DNA of 64,000 bases, taken from contig JAQJVL010000002.1 of the NCBI GenBank assembly GCA_035578905.1, forward strand, positions 9,238,717 through 9,302,716, in the 5' to 3' direction. Origin of the DNA: Stictocephala bisonia. Taxonomy: Eukaryota; Arthropoda; Insecta; Hemiptera; Membracidae. A model generated the notes under the pieces. That model did no database searches and had not been told where the DNA came from. It was given only the letters and a program-made list of their open reading frames with translations. Shown piece by piece: positions 12,790 through 24,170 of the stretch; within the stretch, counting starts at the first letter, position 1, and every line of letters starts with the position of its first letter. Position numbers and translations under genes: made by a program.

Positions 12790-14640
12790 TATTATCAAAC
12801 GGCTTGATGGGAGGAGACTTAGTGAAAGAACGTAATTACAGACGACGGAAGGATGCCCACAAATGCGTGGCTACACCTAATTTTAACGACAGATTAAGGT
12901 TAGAGACGTATGTCGCAATTCCAAATCTTTATCAATTCTTGAGGTCGAAAAATATATATATGTAAAATCTGTTAAAAACATGATTTTTATGACAAAATAA
13001 GCGCTTTTATGAAAAGACATTGGCAAATAATTTGAAGTCAATATGTGTTGAAAGTTGAACTTTTGAATTTAATTTAATTATAATGGAAAATTCTACAATA
13101 CATTTCAAAATTACGTTCAATTCTCAAAGCACACGGACTATGGTAAAAGAAAACTATGTCAATTACAAGTACAGTTTTTAATACAAACAGACCACAACCA
13201 CAATAATATAGCTGTAATAATAATATAAAAACCTAACTTTTAATTTAAAGAGATCAACAACAATGAACTCAGCACAACTAGAATAGCTCAAATATTAAAA
13301 TATATTTTAAATCTAATTGACTTTGTTAGCATACAAGTATTTAAAACACAACTACATATAACACTATTCTATAACTACACAACTTACTCCAAACCACAGA
13401 TACGAGAAGACTGCAGCATCAAACTATAAGTAAAATAATCAGTATTAAATTACGTTATTTAAAATTCAACCAACTAGGGATTGCTATAAAGACATATCTA
13501 GTTTGTTTACTTTAATTTTTAGTAGTGTGCAAAATAATTGTAGTATCGAGTAATGCCTGTTGTACCTACTAATTATTACGCTGTTCTAAAGTCGTAATAT
13601 TAAATCAAAAGGCAACGTTTTGGCCAAAGATTCCAGAGAAGTTTAGTTTGTCTATCACTCCCGCTTCTATTACTTGTGTGCGAAGGTAGAGAAAGACCTT
13701 AGCGGCTAGTAGTAAAGGCTCTGATAAGTTTAAAACTCTGTTCGTTGCAGTACAGAGTAGTAAGGTGTAACAGTCATCCATCAGTACATTGATAAGAGAA
13801 GAAAAGTTAAAACAGCTTTCTCAAAACAATACATGTAATCCTATACACTCTTCTTATATATTTTTTTGATCATCCTTTCTATGAGGAGATCGACCTTCAT
13901 TAGATGTGGACGAAGTTCTTTCGGGGTGGTGAGATAGAGGTCACACGTAGATTTCCCTATACCACGAACAACCTGTGTGTGTAGTTTGTTATCCGTAGTA
14001 TAGGTCATCACAACAGGAACAGAGAGATTACGTCAAATCACTTTGTGTTGAAGCTACATCTAAAAAAACTGTAACATCATTAATAAACCGATTTTTTAAT
14101 TAACTCTAAGGAGCTGTTAACCTTCAACGGCATACCACAGAGTTACTGAGATGGTGTCCTTGAAGGCACCCAAACACCAGAACAAGTCCCTGTCCTGATT
14201 TACTGGAGAACGAAACCTGTCACAACCTGTGCCGACGTAACACAGGCCTTTTTGTTCCAGTTACATTACGTGAGCCAGTCTCCCTTCTGATGTAACACCA
14301 TATTCGTCACAGGTGGCATATTATATAACAATAACACAAAGAGGTTTTTTTGGCAGACACAATAAATTTGTATCTGTCAAAAGCGTGGTAAGGTGCTCGA
14401 TTTGTTTCGTCCAGCATTGTCCGGTCGGCTTACAATGGAGTTCCACTAGGCTACCACCATATCAGTTTCACTTGAACACTCTTCACAGGACTTTGCAACG
14501 GTGTCAGGCGTCATTCACACCTTCTAATTAGACTCAGTAAAAAAAAATTGAGTTTCACAATTAACATCAGGTACCCTGAACTATAGCCCTGTAGAGGGTA
14601 GAGGTTTGATCACGCTAGTATGGTCATATTAGCCACAGAA
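12790..14640. other. No recognisable gene
   Basis: AT-rich intergenic DNA. Small frames at 12735-12965 and 14313-14531 (plus) show no family resemblance. The first overlaps a retroposon. Confidence 0.45.
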
Positions 14641-14654
14641 AACTAATTAAACAT

Positions 14655-15735
14655 ACATGAGTTTGAAGGACAAGATATGTAAATCAGTGAGAGTGGTTCT
14701 GTCAACACGATGATAAAAATCCAGGTCTACGTAATTGAGTTTGATGGTGAAGACAGATTAATTGGTGAGAGTAGTTCTCTCAACACGATGGTACAAATCT
14801 TGGTCTTCGTATATGAGTTTAATTGCAAAGACAGATTAATCAGTGAGAGTAGTTCTCTAAAAACAATGGTACAAATCCTGATCAACGTAAATGAGTTAAA
14901 TGGCGAAGACAGATTAATCAGTGAGAGTAGTTCTCTCAACACGATGGTACAAATCCTGGTCTACGTAAATGAGTTAAAGGCGAAGATAGATTAATCAGTG
15001 AGAGTAGTTCTCTCAACACGATGGTACGAATCCTGGTCTACGTAAATGAGTTTGATGGCGAAGACATATTAATCAGCCAAAGTAGTTCTCTCGACACGAT
15101 GGTATAAATCTGGTTCTACGTACTTGAATTCGAATACCGAGACATATTTATCAGCCAGAGTAGTTATCTCATTACAATGGTACAAATCTGGGCCTACGTA
15201 CTTGAATTTGAAGGCCGAGACATATTTATCAGCCAAAGTAGTTATCTCATTATAATGGTACAAATCTGGGTCTACGTACTTGAATTTGAAGGCCGAGACA
15301 TATTTATCAGCCAGAGTATTTATCAGCCAGAGTAGTTATCTCATTACAATGGTACAAATCTGGGTCTTTGTACTTGAATTTGAAGGCCGAGACATATTTA
15401 TCAGCCAGAGTAGTTATCTCATTATAATGGTACAAATATGGGTCTACGTACTTGAATTTGAAGGCCGAGACATATTTATCAGCCAGAGTAGTTCTCTCAT
15501 TACAATGGTACAAATCTCGGTCTACGTACTTGAATTTGAAGGCCGAGACATATTTATCAGCCAGAGTAGTTCTCATTACTATGGTACAAATCTCGGTCTA
15601 CGTACTTGAATTTGAAGGCCGAGACATATTTTATCAGCCAGAGTAGTTATCTCATTACAATGGTACAAATCTCGGTCTAAGTAATTGAGTTTTAAAGCCG
15701 AGACATATTTATCAGCCAGAGTAGTTCTCTCAGCA
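14655..15735. repeat. 78-bp minisatellite, about 14 copies
   Basis: The unit starts GAGTAGTTCTCTCATTACAA, continues TGGTACAAATCTCGGTCTAC and ends with ATATTTATCAGCC. Two diverged halves are visible. The left half (to about 15060) reads AACACGATGG with GAAGACAGATTAATCAG. The right half reads ATTACAATGG with GAAGGCCGAGACATA. One partial insertion of a short sub-unit occurs at about 15306-15325. Since 78 is 26 codons, frames remain open in both directions (15280-15609 plus, 15307-15576 minus). The reading is disturbed by indels and I do not call a protein. Confidence 0.93.
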
Positions 15736-16149
15736 TTATGGTATAAACATAGTTGACCTTACAAAAACATAAATTCCACATATTATATGTTCTGTGCAGG
15801 ATCATCCGATTAGACTGTGAGACCAGGTTGGTATTTGGCAACGACCAAAACGAGCAGTTGACAAGGTCTTTGGCCAGATGGTACCTGTGAGGTCGTAAGA
15901 TTGATGGTTTGACACCTACGACCTCCACACTCATTATTGCACTCACAAACAATAACCTCGTCAGGATTTAGGCGAAGACTTGCAAGACGAGATTGGAATT
16001 AAAACAATTGTACGGTTATAAATAAGGTTGCGTGCAGTTTTATATACGACCAAATTTCAAAGATAAATTCTAAAGTTTGTCCGCGATGGATTTACGTATC
16101 AGTGAACATGATAATTGAGCAGCTGAATGAATTATTAAACAGACTTCCA

Positions 16150-16410
16150 AAAATGGACTAAATATACTTCCTAGAATATAATAAATAGGATTTCTAGAAT
16201 AGTCTGAATATACTTCCTAGAATATACTAAATAGGATTTCTAGAATAGTCTAAATATACTTCCTAGAATGGACTAAATATACTTCCTAGAATATACTAAA
16301 TAGGATTTCTATAATACAGTAGTCTAAATATACTTCCTAGAATTGACTAAATATAATTCCTAGAATATACTAAATAGGATTGTTAGAATAGATTAAAAAC
16401 ACTTCCATAG
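16150..16410. repeat. AT-rich minisatellite, ~22/46-bp unit
   Basis: ATATACTTCCTAGAATATAC alternates with TAAATAGGATTTCTAGAATA. The pair of half-units forms a ~46-bp period that repeats about five times with deletions. Confidence 0.85.
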
Positions 16411-16629
16411 AACATACTGAATGCTGAGCCGATTAGTATAGATATATTTTTTGTGACTGAAAAACTCTCACCGTTAGTATTGAAAGATTTACAGAAAAAT
16501 TAGTTCAGTTTTCAAGAACATAACATTAATTCACAAACACGTTTCATGCGTGTTTATTATGATAAATGAACAGTAAACACGCTCCATTTCCTATGGTCGG
16601 AACGGTGTACTAGGAACTATTACTCCACT

Positions 16630-16664
16630 AATATATATATACATATATATATATACATATATAT

Positions 16665-16718
<54 letters not shown>
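16630..16718. repeat. (AT)n microsatellite with ACATAT interruptions
   Basis: Alternating A/T with a few C or G interruptions (ACATATAT, GTATATGT). It directly precedes the foldback relic at 16748. Confidence 0.9.
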
Positions 16719-16720
<2 letters not shown>

Positions 16721-16747
16721 TGTAAAAACACGTCAACTTTACACAGT

Positions 16748-16925
16748 GAAAATTATTTACAATATAGTAACAAAATGTACAAAATATTATGGCGATCGAT
16801 TTCTATAAACCATATTTACCTTCCTCAGACCAGAGGGATTCAGAGGGGAATATTTGGTACATATTTTACTTAAATTGTGATAAATTTGTGTTTTGTGATG
16901 TTCACTTGTTTTGTATTTCTGCTAA
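16748..16925. mobile_element. Foldback family T, internally deleted or decayed copy
   Basis: It contains GGCGATCGATTTCTATAAAC followed by TTCCTCAGACCAGAGGGATTC, matching one arm and the centre of the near-perfect palindrome at 18801-19122 (GATCGATTTCGGTGAACC, CTTCCTCAGACCAGAGGG). The distal part (AAATTTGTGTTTTGTGATG) matches the outer arm. This copy no longer folds as a complete hairpin. Confidence 0.65.
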
Positions 16926-17079
16926 CCCTGATAAAAACACAATTGTTCATTACTTTTTGTATATAGACGGCAATGGTCAATCAGTATTGTTACATATTTA
17001 CTTCTAACAACTGTAAAACAGACAACTAATTATATACATATTGCTGATGATATATGGAAATGTAGGCCTACACACATTG

Positions 17080-17235
17080 TTCACCTGATACAGACGTGGA
17101 CGTGCGGCGTTGCTATAACGACTGATAGTGACAGAAAGGACACCATTTACCCTATTGTGTTGGCTCTATGTGGACTGGCACGGTATGACAACAGCGCTCA
17201 GTCCACAAACTACGAAAATCAGCATGGCACTCTAT
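17080..17235 (+). mobile_element. Dispersed repeat family S
   Basis: It shares TGTTCACCTGATACAGACGT, GCGGCGTTGCTATAACG and CAGTCCACAAACTACGAAAA with the copy at 23555-23705, at roughly 70-75% similarity by eye and in the same orientation. The type of element is unknown. A small frame at 17128-17403 overlaps it and is not supported. Confidence 0.55.
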
Positions 17236-17559
17236 AGTATGACCAAGAACAATCTGTGTATTCTTTTTATGCTTTTAACTGATGAAATTATTGCTTTTTT
17301 ACATTATAGATGTCGAATTCATACTTGGGCTATTACAATATCACGTTATTTGTTTTCATACATTATTTTTAAGGTTTATGTGACACTGAACAGTGCATTT
17401 TAATATACTGTAAAAAAAATAAGGAAATACGTTTTAAGACATAATTTTTCTTGCTTAGACTCGGCTTTTAAAGGGAAAATAAAAAATCTCCCACTTGAGC
17501 GAGCTATTACGGTGTTGCACAGTTTGTGGGTGTCATAATAAGCTGTTTTTTTTTTTTTT

Positions 17560-17725
17560 TTTACTTAAAACTTCAATCGCCAGTTCACATGGCCTTGCAG
17601 GCCTGTACGTGAACTTTAATCAACGAGTGAAGTACCAACCATTAGTTCAGTTGGGGATTCGAACCTTGGACGTTGCCCTCCGCAGTCCAAAGCTTAAACC
17701 ACTGAGCCGGCATTGTTTTACGTTG
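17560..17725 (-). mobile_element. tRNA-derived SINE (minus strand)
   Basis: On the minus strand the head reads GGCTCAGTGGTTTAAGC (A-box region), then a Leu-like anticodon and variable arm, then GGTTCGAATCCCC (B box). The body contains CACTCGTTGATTAAAGTTCA and a GGCCTGCAAGGCC-like word. A second copy is at 39785-39940 on the minus strand, sharing CACTCGTTGAATAAAGTTCA and TGCCTGCAGGTCCAT. The poly-T at 17528-17542 on the plus strand lies where a poly-A tail would be. Confidence 0.7.
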
Positions 17726-17734
17726 TCGCAATAG

Positions 17735-18345
17735 ACTGTAATACTAGTATTGGGCATGCTTTACGATTTTTAATAATAATTCTTAAAAATATATGTTTTA
17801 AATTTATTTTGTGAAATATTAGCAAGAAATATAAGTTTCTTTTCATTTGTGAATTCCTGTTAACGGTTTTATCCTACGATATGACGCTATTCTACTGTAC
17901 TATGTCGCTGTCAACCAATACAGAGTTCTGAGTTCTTCCCTTGAAAATTACAATGTTGCAAAATAATTTCTAAGTGCACCTTACATCACTTATTACATAA
18001 CGAGGAGTCCATATTAATGTTCAGTATCTATATATATTATACATAGCTTCTCCTTTACGTCAGTAAAAGCTCATTATTTTATAAGCGTATATGCGTTTTT
18101 AGTCAAAAAAGGTTCAAGGCTGTTTAACTTTTTGTAAAGCGTCCAGAAATATAAACAAACAATTTCGATATTATGTAATAAAGAATGCTGTTTATGGAAG
18201 ATGTAATCAGATGGTAATCAGCTGATATGTCAGTTCCCACGTCACACTGAAACTCAACAAGGTCAGCTGAGATGACAATCTAGCTTATTGTTATTTCTGC
18301 TGCCAAGGAGACGAGTTCTAGTTCATCTCGTAATTATTTCTGACA
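17735..18345. other. No recognisable feature
   Basis: AT-rich intergenic DNA. No repeat structure or gene is visible. Confidence 0.4.
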
Positions 18346-18348
18346 AAA

Positions 18349-18406
<58 letters not shown>

Positions 18407-18430
18407 GCGCGCGCGCACACATACATATAT
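18349..18430. repeat. (CA)n-(CG)n-(CA/TA)n alternating tract
   Basis: About 27 CA dinucleotides, then a short alternating CG run (CCCGCGCGCGCGCACAC), then ACATACATATATAT. The whole tract is nearly uninterrupted pyrimidine-purine alternation. Open frames of repeated Thr-His come from this tract. Confidence 0.95.
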
Positions 18431-18800
18431 ATCAAATACATGTCTTAATACAGTGGAAAATATAGCAAAAAAAGGTAATAAACTGTGCGTGCATAATAAT
18501 TAGCATTTAAAACTACTAACAACCTCAGCGAAGTAATAAAAATAAAACAAATCAAAACAAACACAATTTCAGCCAAATAGTTAAAAAAATATAAATAGTT
18601 AAAACAAACATTCTTCAAAAATTTAAAATGACTTTCAGAATCATTGCACAAATTTCTTTGAATACAATATTCAAGGAACGTATTAAATTCCATTGACAAT
18701 CTCATGCTCAACACCTTTATTCTAGTCACACTTACGTACATATTGAAACAAATCTTGTAATAGTTTTTTAATTAGCATAATACGTGTTGGTACATATAAA

Positions 18801-19122
18801 GTACAAGTAAACGTCACACAACACAAATTTATTACAATATAAGCACAAAATGCACAAATATATTACAATACAAGTACAAAATGCACGAATATTACGGTGA
18901 TCGATTTCGGCGAACCACGCTCACCTTCCTCAGAAAAGGATTCACAAAAGAAGCAATTCTTTTAGGATTATTTTGTGAATCCCTCTGGTCTGAGGAAGGT
19001 GAGCGTGGTTCACCGAAATCGATCACCATAATATTTGTGCATTTTGTACTTGTATTGTAATATATTTGTGCATGTTGTGCTTATATTGTAATAAATTTGT
19101 GTTGTGTGACGTTTACTTGTAC
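18801..19122. mobile_element. Foldback element T, near-perfect 150-bp-arm palindrome
   Basis: The left arm (18801-18950) and right arm (18971-19122) are nearly exact reverse complements: GTACAAGTAAACGTCACAC at the left end against GTGTGACGTTTACTTGTAC at the right. The loop is about 20 bases (AGAAGCAATTCTTTTAGG). Inner features are GGATTCACAAAA/TTTTGTGAATCC and the GATCGATTTCGG/CCGAAATCGATC pair. A word AAATCTTGTAAT occurs on both sides (near 18752 and 19127) and may mark the true outer limits. No coding sequence. A decayed relative lies 2 kb upstream at 16748. Confidence 0.85.
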
Positions 19123-19754
19123 TGTAAATCTTGTAATGTCCCACAAAAGTAAACAAAAAATTAAACATCACTACATTCGAAAGTCTTTAAATTTACAAAA
19201 ATGCAAAGAGCAATCCAAATTTATTATTGACTAACAAAGACACGCTTAGTAAAAAATTACATTTCATAGATTTTTAAATTGTACAGACTAATCCCACCAA
19301 ATTATAGACTATGTTGTAAATTTAACAGTTGTAAATATTTTCCATATTATGCTATATAACCTTGTTAATGCGTAGTACAAATAAAATTACATGAATATTG
19401 ATAGCGGTAATAAATTGGGTTTGCAAATATTTTGATATTTCCTACACTTAAAGTTCTTTAAAGAACAAGCATAACGTATCGTAAGGATTTTTTGATACAT
19501 TTCGAAACGTTTGTTCGCTAAAACACTTGAAGCATTGGAAACCTCCAGGTATTTTATTATTATTCTATGTTACACTTTCTGAAGGAAACCATTTCACTAA
19601 AAACCTTCCTTCGATTTTGTTTTATAAGCTTCTAAAACATATAGTAATAAACGTTAAATGTTTGATTGTTATTTTATACTATACTTACAAACATATAAAA
19701 ACGTAACAACCAGGTTCTGACCTGAAATAAATAAACATAAGTTAGTGTAAGGAA
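19123..19754. other. Mostly featureless; contains a short shared module
   Basis: No gene. At about 19506-19555 lies CGAAACGTTTG followed by CACTTGAAGCATTGGAAACCT, the reverse complement of a module also found at 34524-34552 and 37004-37031 (TTGGAGATTTCCAATGCTTC). Confidence 0.4.
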
Positions 19755-19762
19755 AAATAAAA

Positions 19763-20222
19763 GGTGTCGTAACATTTCGTCCCGGTAACATCTCGTCCCG
19801 ATTCCACGGGCGTGGGGCTAGGTGTGAACTCTCTACATGTCTACTAGTAACATCTCGTCCCGGCACATATGCTATTGTATGTTTGACAGGTCTACAAAAA
19901 CTGTTTGTAGGACCCTCATACGTTTTATAATTGTGCTTGTCTACCGCCCTCCTCTCAATCGGCAAACACTATCAATTCCTCAATTAAGTTGGCAGTCTAT
20001 ATAATAAAAAATTAATAAAAAATTGGTTAGGTTAGGTAGGTTAGGTTAGACCTTCGTTTACCTGAGCTGCGTTCCTCAACCCTTGTCAAACTTTCGTCGG
20101 GACGAGATGTTATTTTATTAGTTGGCTTAATAATTTGTAAAACTGAGCGGGACGAAATGTTCATTTTTTCTAGGAAATTGGCAGCGGAACGAAATGTTAC
20201 CGGGACGAAATGTTACTGAACC
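19763..20222. mobile_element. Box-ended TIR element E1 with internal TTAGG run
   Basis: A 460-bp element flanked by a perfect 8-bp duplication AAATAAAA (19755-19762 and 20223-20230). The terminal inverted repeats begin GGTGTCGTAACATTTCG on the left and, read inward from the right, GGTTCAGTAACATTTCG. A 16-bp box, GTAACATTTCGTCCCG, is iterated. Forward copies are at 19769, 19785 and 19847. Inverted copies are at 20098, 20148, 20185 and 20201. Between them is a run of TTAGG units at 20024-20051. No coding potential. Small size, TIRs and target duplication make it a non-autonomous DNA transposon. The superfamily is unclear (8-bp duplications occur in hAT, P and Merlin; slightly longer ones in Mutator-like elements). 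Confidence 0.88.
20024..20051 (+). repeat. Interstitial TTAGG telomere-like run in E1
   Basis: Five TTAGG-type units on the plus strand, one shortened to TAGG. They lie in the middle of element E1. Confidence 0.85.
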
Positions 20223-20230
20223 AAATAAAA

Positions 20231-21945
20231 TAGTTGTATACATAAACTATAGTACTTTTCGGATATTAAACGTAAATCATTTAACCAGTATAACAATACA
20301 AAATATGTTATAACATTACATACAAATAAGTGAAAATAAATCACAGGTTGCCATCAAAATACATACTAGACTATAAGCCAAGTGAACTTGAGCTTTTGAG
20401 GGAACGCAGATGAATTTGTATCATAGAGTGGTATGTTTTTTTTTTTACTTCCATTTTCAAAGGAGGTAGAAACAGCTCTTACAAGAACCCTTTATCGCAT
20501 ACAAAAACATTCTCTCATACGTTCTAATTAAATTAAAATATACATATATACTGATCAACAAAACAATACTAAATATTTGTTCTGTTACTTCTAATGGTTT
20601 TATACTTCAGTTGAACCATAGAGCACGAGTCACAGACCTAGGCCGAAGGCTGGGATGTCACAAGCATAGTGAATGACGGGGTTAACACGCGAAGCGTGCA
20701 GGGGTTCCTTTAGTATTTTATACGCGCGCTACCCACACTAGAACTCATCTAAAATTACTATTCAAGAGCATACACTTTTCAAAATAGTACCGTTATGCAT
20801 TTTCGATTTAAACTATACAAGAACGCATTAAAATTACTGTACATAAACCTATTAAAATAGTTCTATATTACCTATAACTATACAAAATAGGTTAAACTAC
20901 TGAAGACAACACGACTATAACTATAAAAAAAAAAAAAACTCCGCACCTAAATTATTATTTTAGTATTGTTATGCGCTAGGCATAAAAGGCCTATTTTATG
21001 CCTAATTATCATAATTAGCGTTTAGTTCCTCTAAATCACAAAGTAACAAGTTACTAGGCAACAATAACCTAAAGGTCGTTGGTTACTTAATAAAAGTAAT
21101 TTGTATCGTAAAACAGAGAACGTATTGGAAACAGTGTGGTATATGGTAGGTACCGACCCATATCACTTCTACTCGTAATTGAAACATTTTTGTACTGTAA
21201 TATAATAACACCCATTAGTAATACATTTTGCGAGAAACTGTTAATATTTAACTTGACTGTTTCATGCATCAGATACAAATTGTTTTTAATGAGAACAGTT
21301 TGATGAAAATAAGTAACAAATGAAACAGTCCAATCACTACAGAGGTTTTACAATTTCCTGACATTTGTTTGTATTCGTCTGACGAATTTAATGCCATTGA
21401 AATAATGCATAGTGTAAAAGAATGTACTCCTGTATTTAATGTATAATACACCCTAGTAAATATGTGGACCGAATAATTGAACATTTTTGAAATGTTACAA
21501 TGTTTAGGTCTTTAAGAGACAAGTTGTGTTTACTGCTGTCATACACTGAACACATCCAGTGACTTTAATACATACGCCGCCGAGGTGACAATGAGTTGTC
21601 CCTTCTGTAGAAGGGTAATCAAGGACTCGAAGGTAACGCTCCGTTAGAGCTCTTCCTGCCGGCTGTATGTGGACAGATGTCATTAAACACATGTAGCGGC
21701 AGGGGTTTGCTCGCTTGTTAAATAAAAGCGAACAAAATCTCAATTTATTTTAAATTAAATTACATATGTAAAAATAGATGGTATAAAATCAATAATAATC
21801 TATTCTGGTACTAAAGGAATTACACATTTAATATTTTAATCAAACGGCGTTTTATTTCTTCGATTCTCCGGGACAAAAGTATAAAAACCATATTAACGAA
21901 TATAATAAACCTAATAATAAGGAATATGATACATAATAACTAACA
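20231..21945. other. No recognisable gene
   Basis: AT-rich intergenic DNA. A GC-richer patch at 20625-20720 (with CGCGAAGCGTGCAGGGGTTCC) resembles transposon-end sequence and has a distant echo near 53395 (CGAGCGAAGCGAG), but I cannot define an element. Short minus-strand frames at 21087-21743 show no recognisable motif. Confidence 0.4.
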
Positions 21946-21949
21946 AAAG

Positions 21950-23312
21950 GAGATTGTCTAAATTATGGATTTTGTCAAACAAATGTAGATTGTCTAACTA
22001 CTGAAGGTTATCTAACATATGGAGATAACTAACTAATGGAGATTGTTAAGCTAATGGAGATTGCCTAACTAATGAAGGTTGTCAAACAAATTTAGATTGT
22101 CTAACTACTGAAGGTTGTCTAACATATGGAGATAGTCTAACTAATGGAGATAGTTAAGCTAATGGAGATTGCCTAACTAATGAAGGTTGTCAAACAAATG
22201 TAGATTGTCTAACTACTGAAGGTTGTCCAACATATGGAGATAACTAACTAATGGAGATTGTTAAGCTAATGGAGATTGCCTAACTAATGAAGGTTGTCAA
22301 ACAAATTTAGATTGTCTAACTACTGAAGGTTGTCTAACATATGGAGCTAGTCTAACTAATGGAGATTGTTAAGCTAATGGAGATTGCCTAACTAATGAAG
22401 GTTGTCAAACAAATGTAGATTGTCTAACTACTGAAGGTTGTCTAACATATGGAGATTGTCTAACTAATGGAGATTGCCTAACTAATGAAGGTTGTCAAAC
22501 AAATGTAGATTGTCTAACTACTGAAGGTTGTCTAACATATGGAGATGGTCTAACTAATGGAGATTGCCTAACTAATGAAGGTTGTCAAACAAATGTAGAT
22601 TGTCTAACTACTGAAGGTTGTCTAACATATGGAGATGGTCTAACTAATGGAGATTGTTAAGCTAATGGAGATTGCCTAACTAATGAAGGTTGTCAAACAA
22701 ATGTAGATTGTCTAACTACTGAAGGTTGTCTAACATATGGAGATTGTTAAGCTAATGGAGATTGCCTAACTAATGAAAGTTGTCAAACAAATGTAGATTG
22801 TCTAACTACTGAAGGATGTCTAACAAATGGAGATGGTCTAACTAATGGAGATTGTTAAGCTAATGGAGATTGCCTAACTAATGAAGGTTGTCAAACAAAT
22901 GTAGATTGTCTAACTACTGAAGGTTGTCTAACATATGGAGATGGTCTAACTAATGGAGATTGCCTAACTAATGAAGGTTGTCAAACAAATGTAGATTGTC
23001 TAACTACTGAAGGTTGTCTAACATATGGAGATGGTCTAACTAATGGAGATTGTTAAGCTAATGGAGATTGCCTAACTAATGAAGGTTGTCAAACAAATGT
23101 AGATTGTCTAACTACTGAAGGTTGTCTAACATATGGAGATGGTCTAACTAATGGAGATTGCCTAACTAATGAAGGTTGTCAAACAAATGTAGATTGTCTA
23201 ACTACTGAAGGTTGTCTACATATGGAGATGGTCTAACTAATGGAGATTGTTAAGCTAATGGAGATTGCCTAACTAATGAAGGTTGTCTAACTAATAAATA
23301 CTGTCATAGAGA
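21950..23312. repeat. 18-bp monomer satellite with 6-mer (108-bp) and 5-mer (90-bp) higher-order units
   Basis: Six 18-bp monomer types follow in fixed order: ATTGTCTAACTACTGAAG, GTTGTCTAACATATGGAG, ATGGTCTAACTAATGGAG, ATTGTTAAGCTAATGGAG, ATTGCCTAACTAATGAAG, GTTGTCAAACAAATGTAG. Positions of the first monomer are 21988, 22095, 22203, 22310, 22418, 22508, 22598, 22706, 22796, 22904, 22994, 23102 and 23192. The spacings are therefore 107-108 at first, then 90, 90, and then a regular 108/90 alternation (198-bp super-unit). The 90-bp units lack one monomer, usually the fourth (ATTGTTAAG...); the unit starting at 22706 lacks the third instead. Frequent TAA/TAG stops rule out coding. Confidence 0.95.
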
Positions 23313-23451
23313 AAGAAAACTGTCTTTTAAAGTAACGTACTTACGATTAAAGGTAGTTAAAGAATAGTTAATTGCGCCAAGTTAGAGAGCCAGTGCCGAG
23401 CGGTCTGAGGTAACCGTTCTAGTAATCTAACACATACAATGGTACACACTA

Positions 23452-23491
23452 AAAAATAACTGTATAACTTTCTAGTTATACAGTTATTTTT
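23452..23491. other. Perfect 17-bp-stem hairpin
   Basis: AAAAATAACTGTATAAC and its exact reverse complement are separated by a 6-base loop TTTCTA. Outside, GTACACACT and AGTGCTGTAC extend the symmetry imperfectly. It may be a tiny foldback relic. Confidence 0.7.
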
Positions 23492-23554
23492 CCAGTGCTG
23501 TACATATAACTATCAACCACAGCTTATTTATGATATAGGGAAAATTGTTGTTCA

Positions 23555-23705
23555 ACTGACACAGACGTTTTACGCGCGGCATCGCCGTAATGAACGGAAT
23601 GTAGAAAGACAAACATCTTTTGCTCATAAGAATTTGTCATTATTGGACTAACGCCGGCAGACAACCACACTCAGTTCACAAACTACGGAAAACAGTGTAA
23701 AATTC
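23555..23705 (+). mobile_element. Dispersed repeat family S, second copy
   Basis: Matches 17080-17235: TGTTCAACTGACACAGACGT, CGCGGCATCGCCGTAATGA and CAGTTCACAAACTACGGAAA. Element class unknown. Confidence 0.55.
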
Positions 23706-24170
23706 TATTGCAAAACGATTAAAATGTGTGGCAATTTTGTGAGTAGGATATAGATAATTGAAAATCATAGCAACTGCGAATGGCATGTACATTATGAAAT
23801 GAGAAAGTAATACAAAACTCTAGATTAAAACTGTAACATGCAGTAGCCATATACATAATAGGTCAAACATAAAACATTTGTTATTTATAAAAAAAGTACT
23901 TATAAAAAATACTGAAAAAGTACATTTTACACATTATTAGTAAATAATAAAAAGTTAGTACTTTTATAAACAATCGCAAAATCATGTATATAAAAATAAA
24001 TAAATAGTATTAATAATATTGACAGTCAAATCGTATTATCGGTGTACGTTGGGTGGAGGGTGCACATGAAGGAGCGGGAAGGCGCGGCAAACGTCTAAGA
24101 GGTATCATCAACTTTGTCTAAAGTAGGTTTATTTTAAATGGAATTGTAGGAACAGTGGCGTAATACAGTT

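Noticed and set aside
17660..17725. A tRNA-Leu gene on the minus strand
   Set aside because: Good A and B boxes, but acceptor ends do not pair, there is no terminator, and a second copy with the same body exists at 39785. It is a SINE head.
20625..20720. GC-richer patch with CGCGAAGCGTGCAGGGGTTCC as a transposon end
   Set aside because: It resembles the CGAGCGAAGCGAG patch in E4 but no matching inverted end or duplication was found.
23395..23440. A-box-like GCCGAGCGGTCTGAGG next to the 18-bp satellite
   Set aside because: No B box at the right distance and no second copy. Too little to call a SINE.
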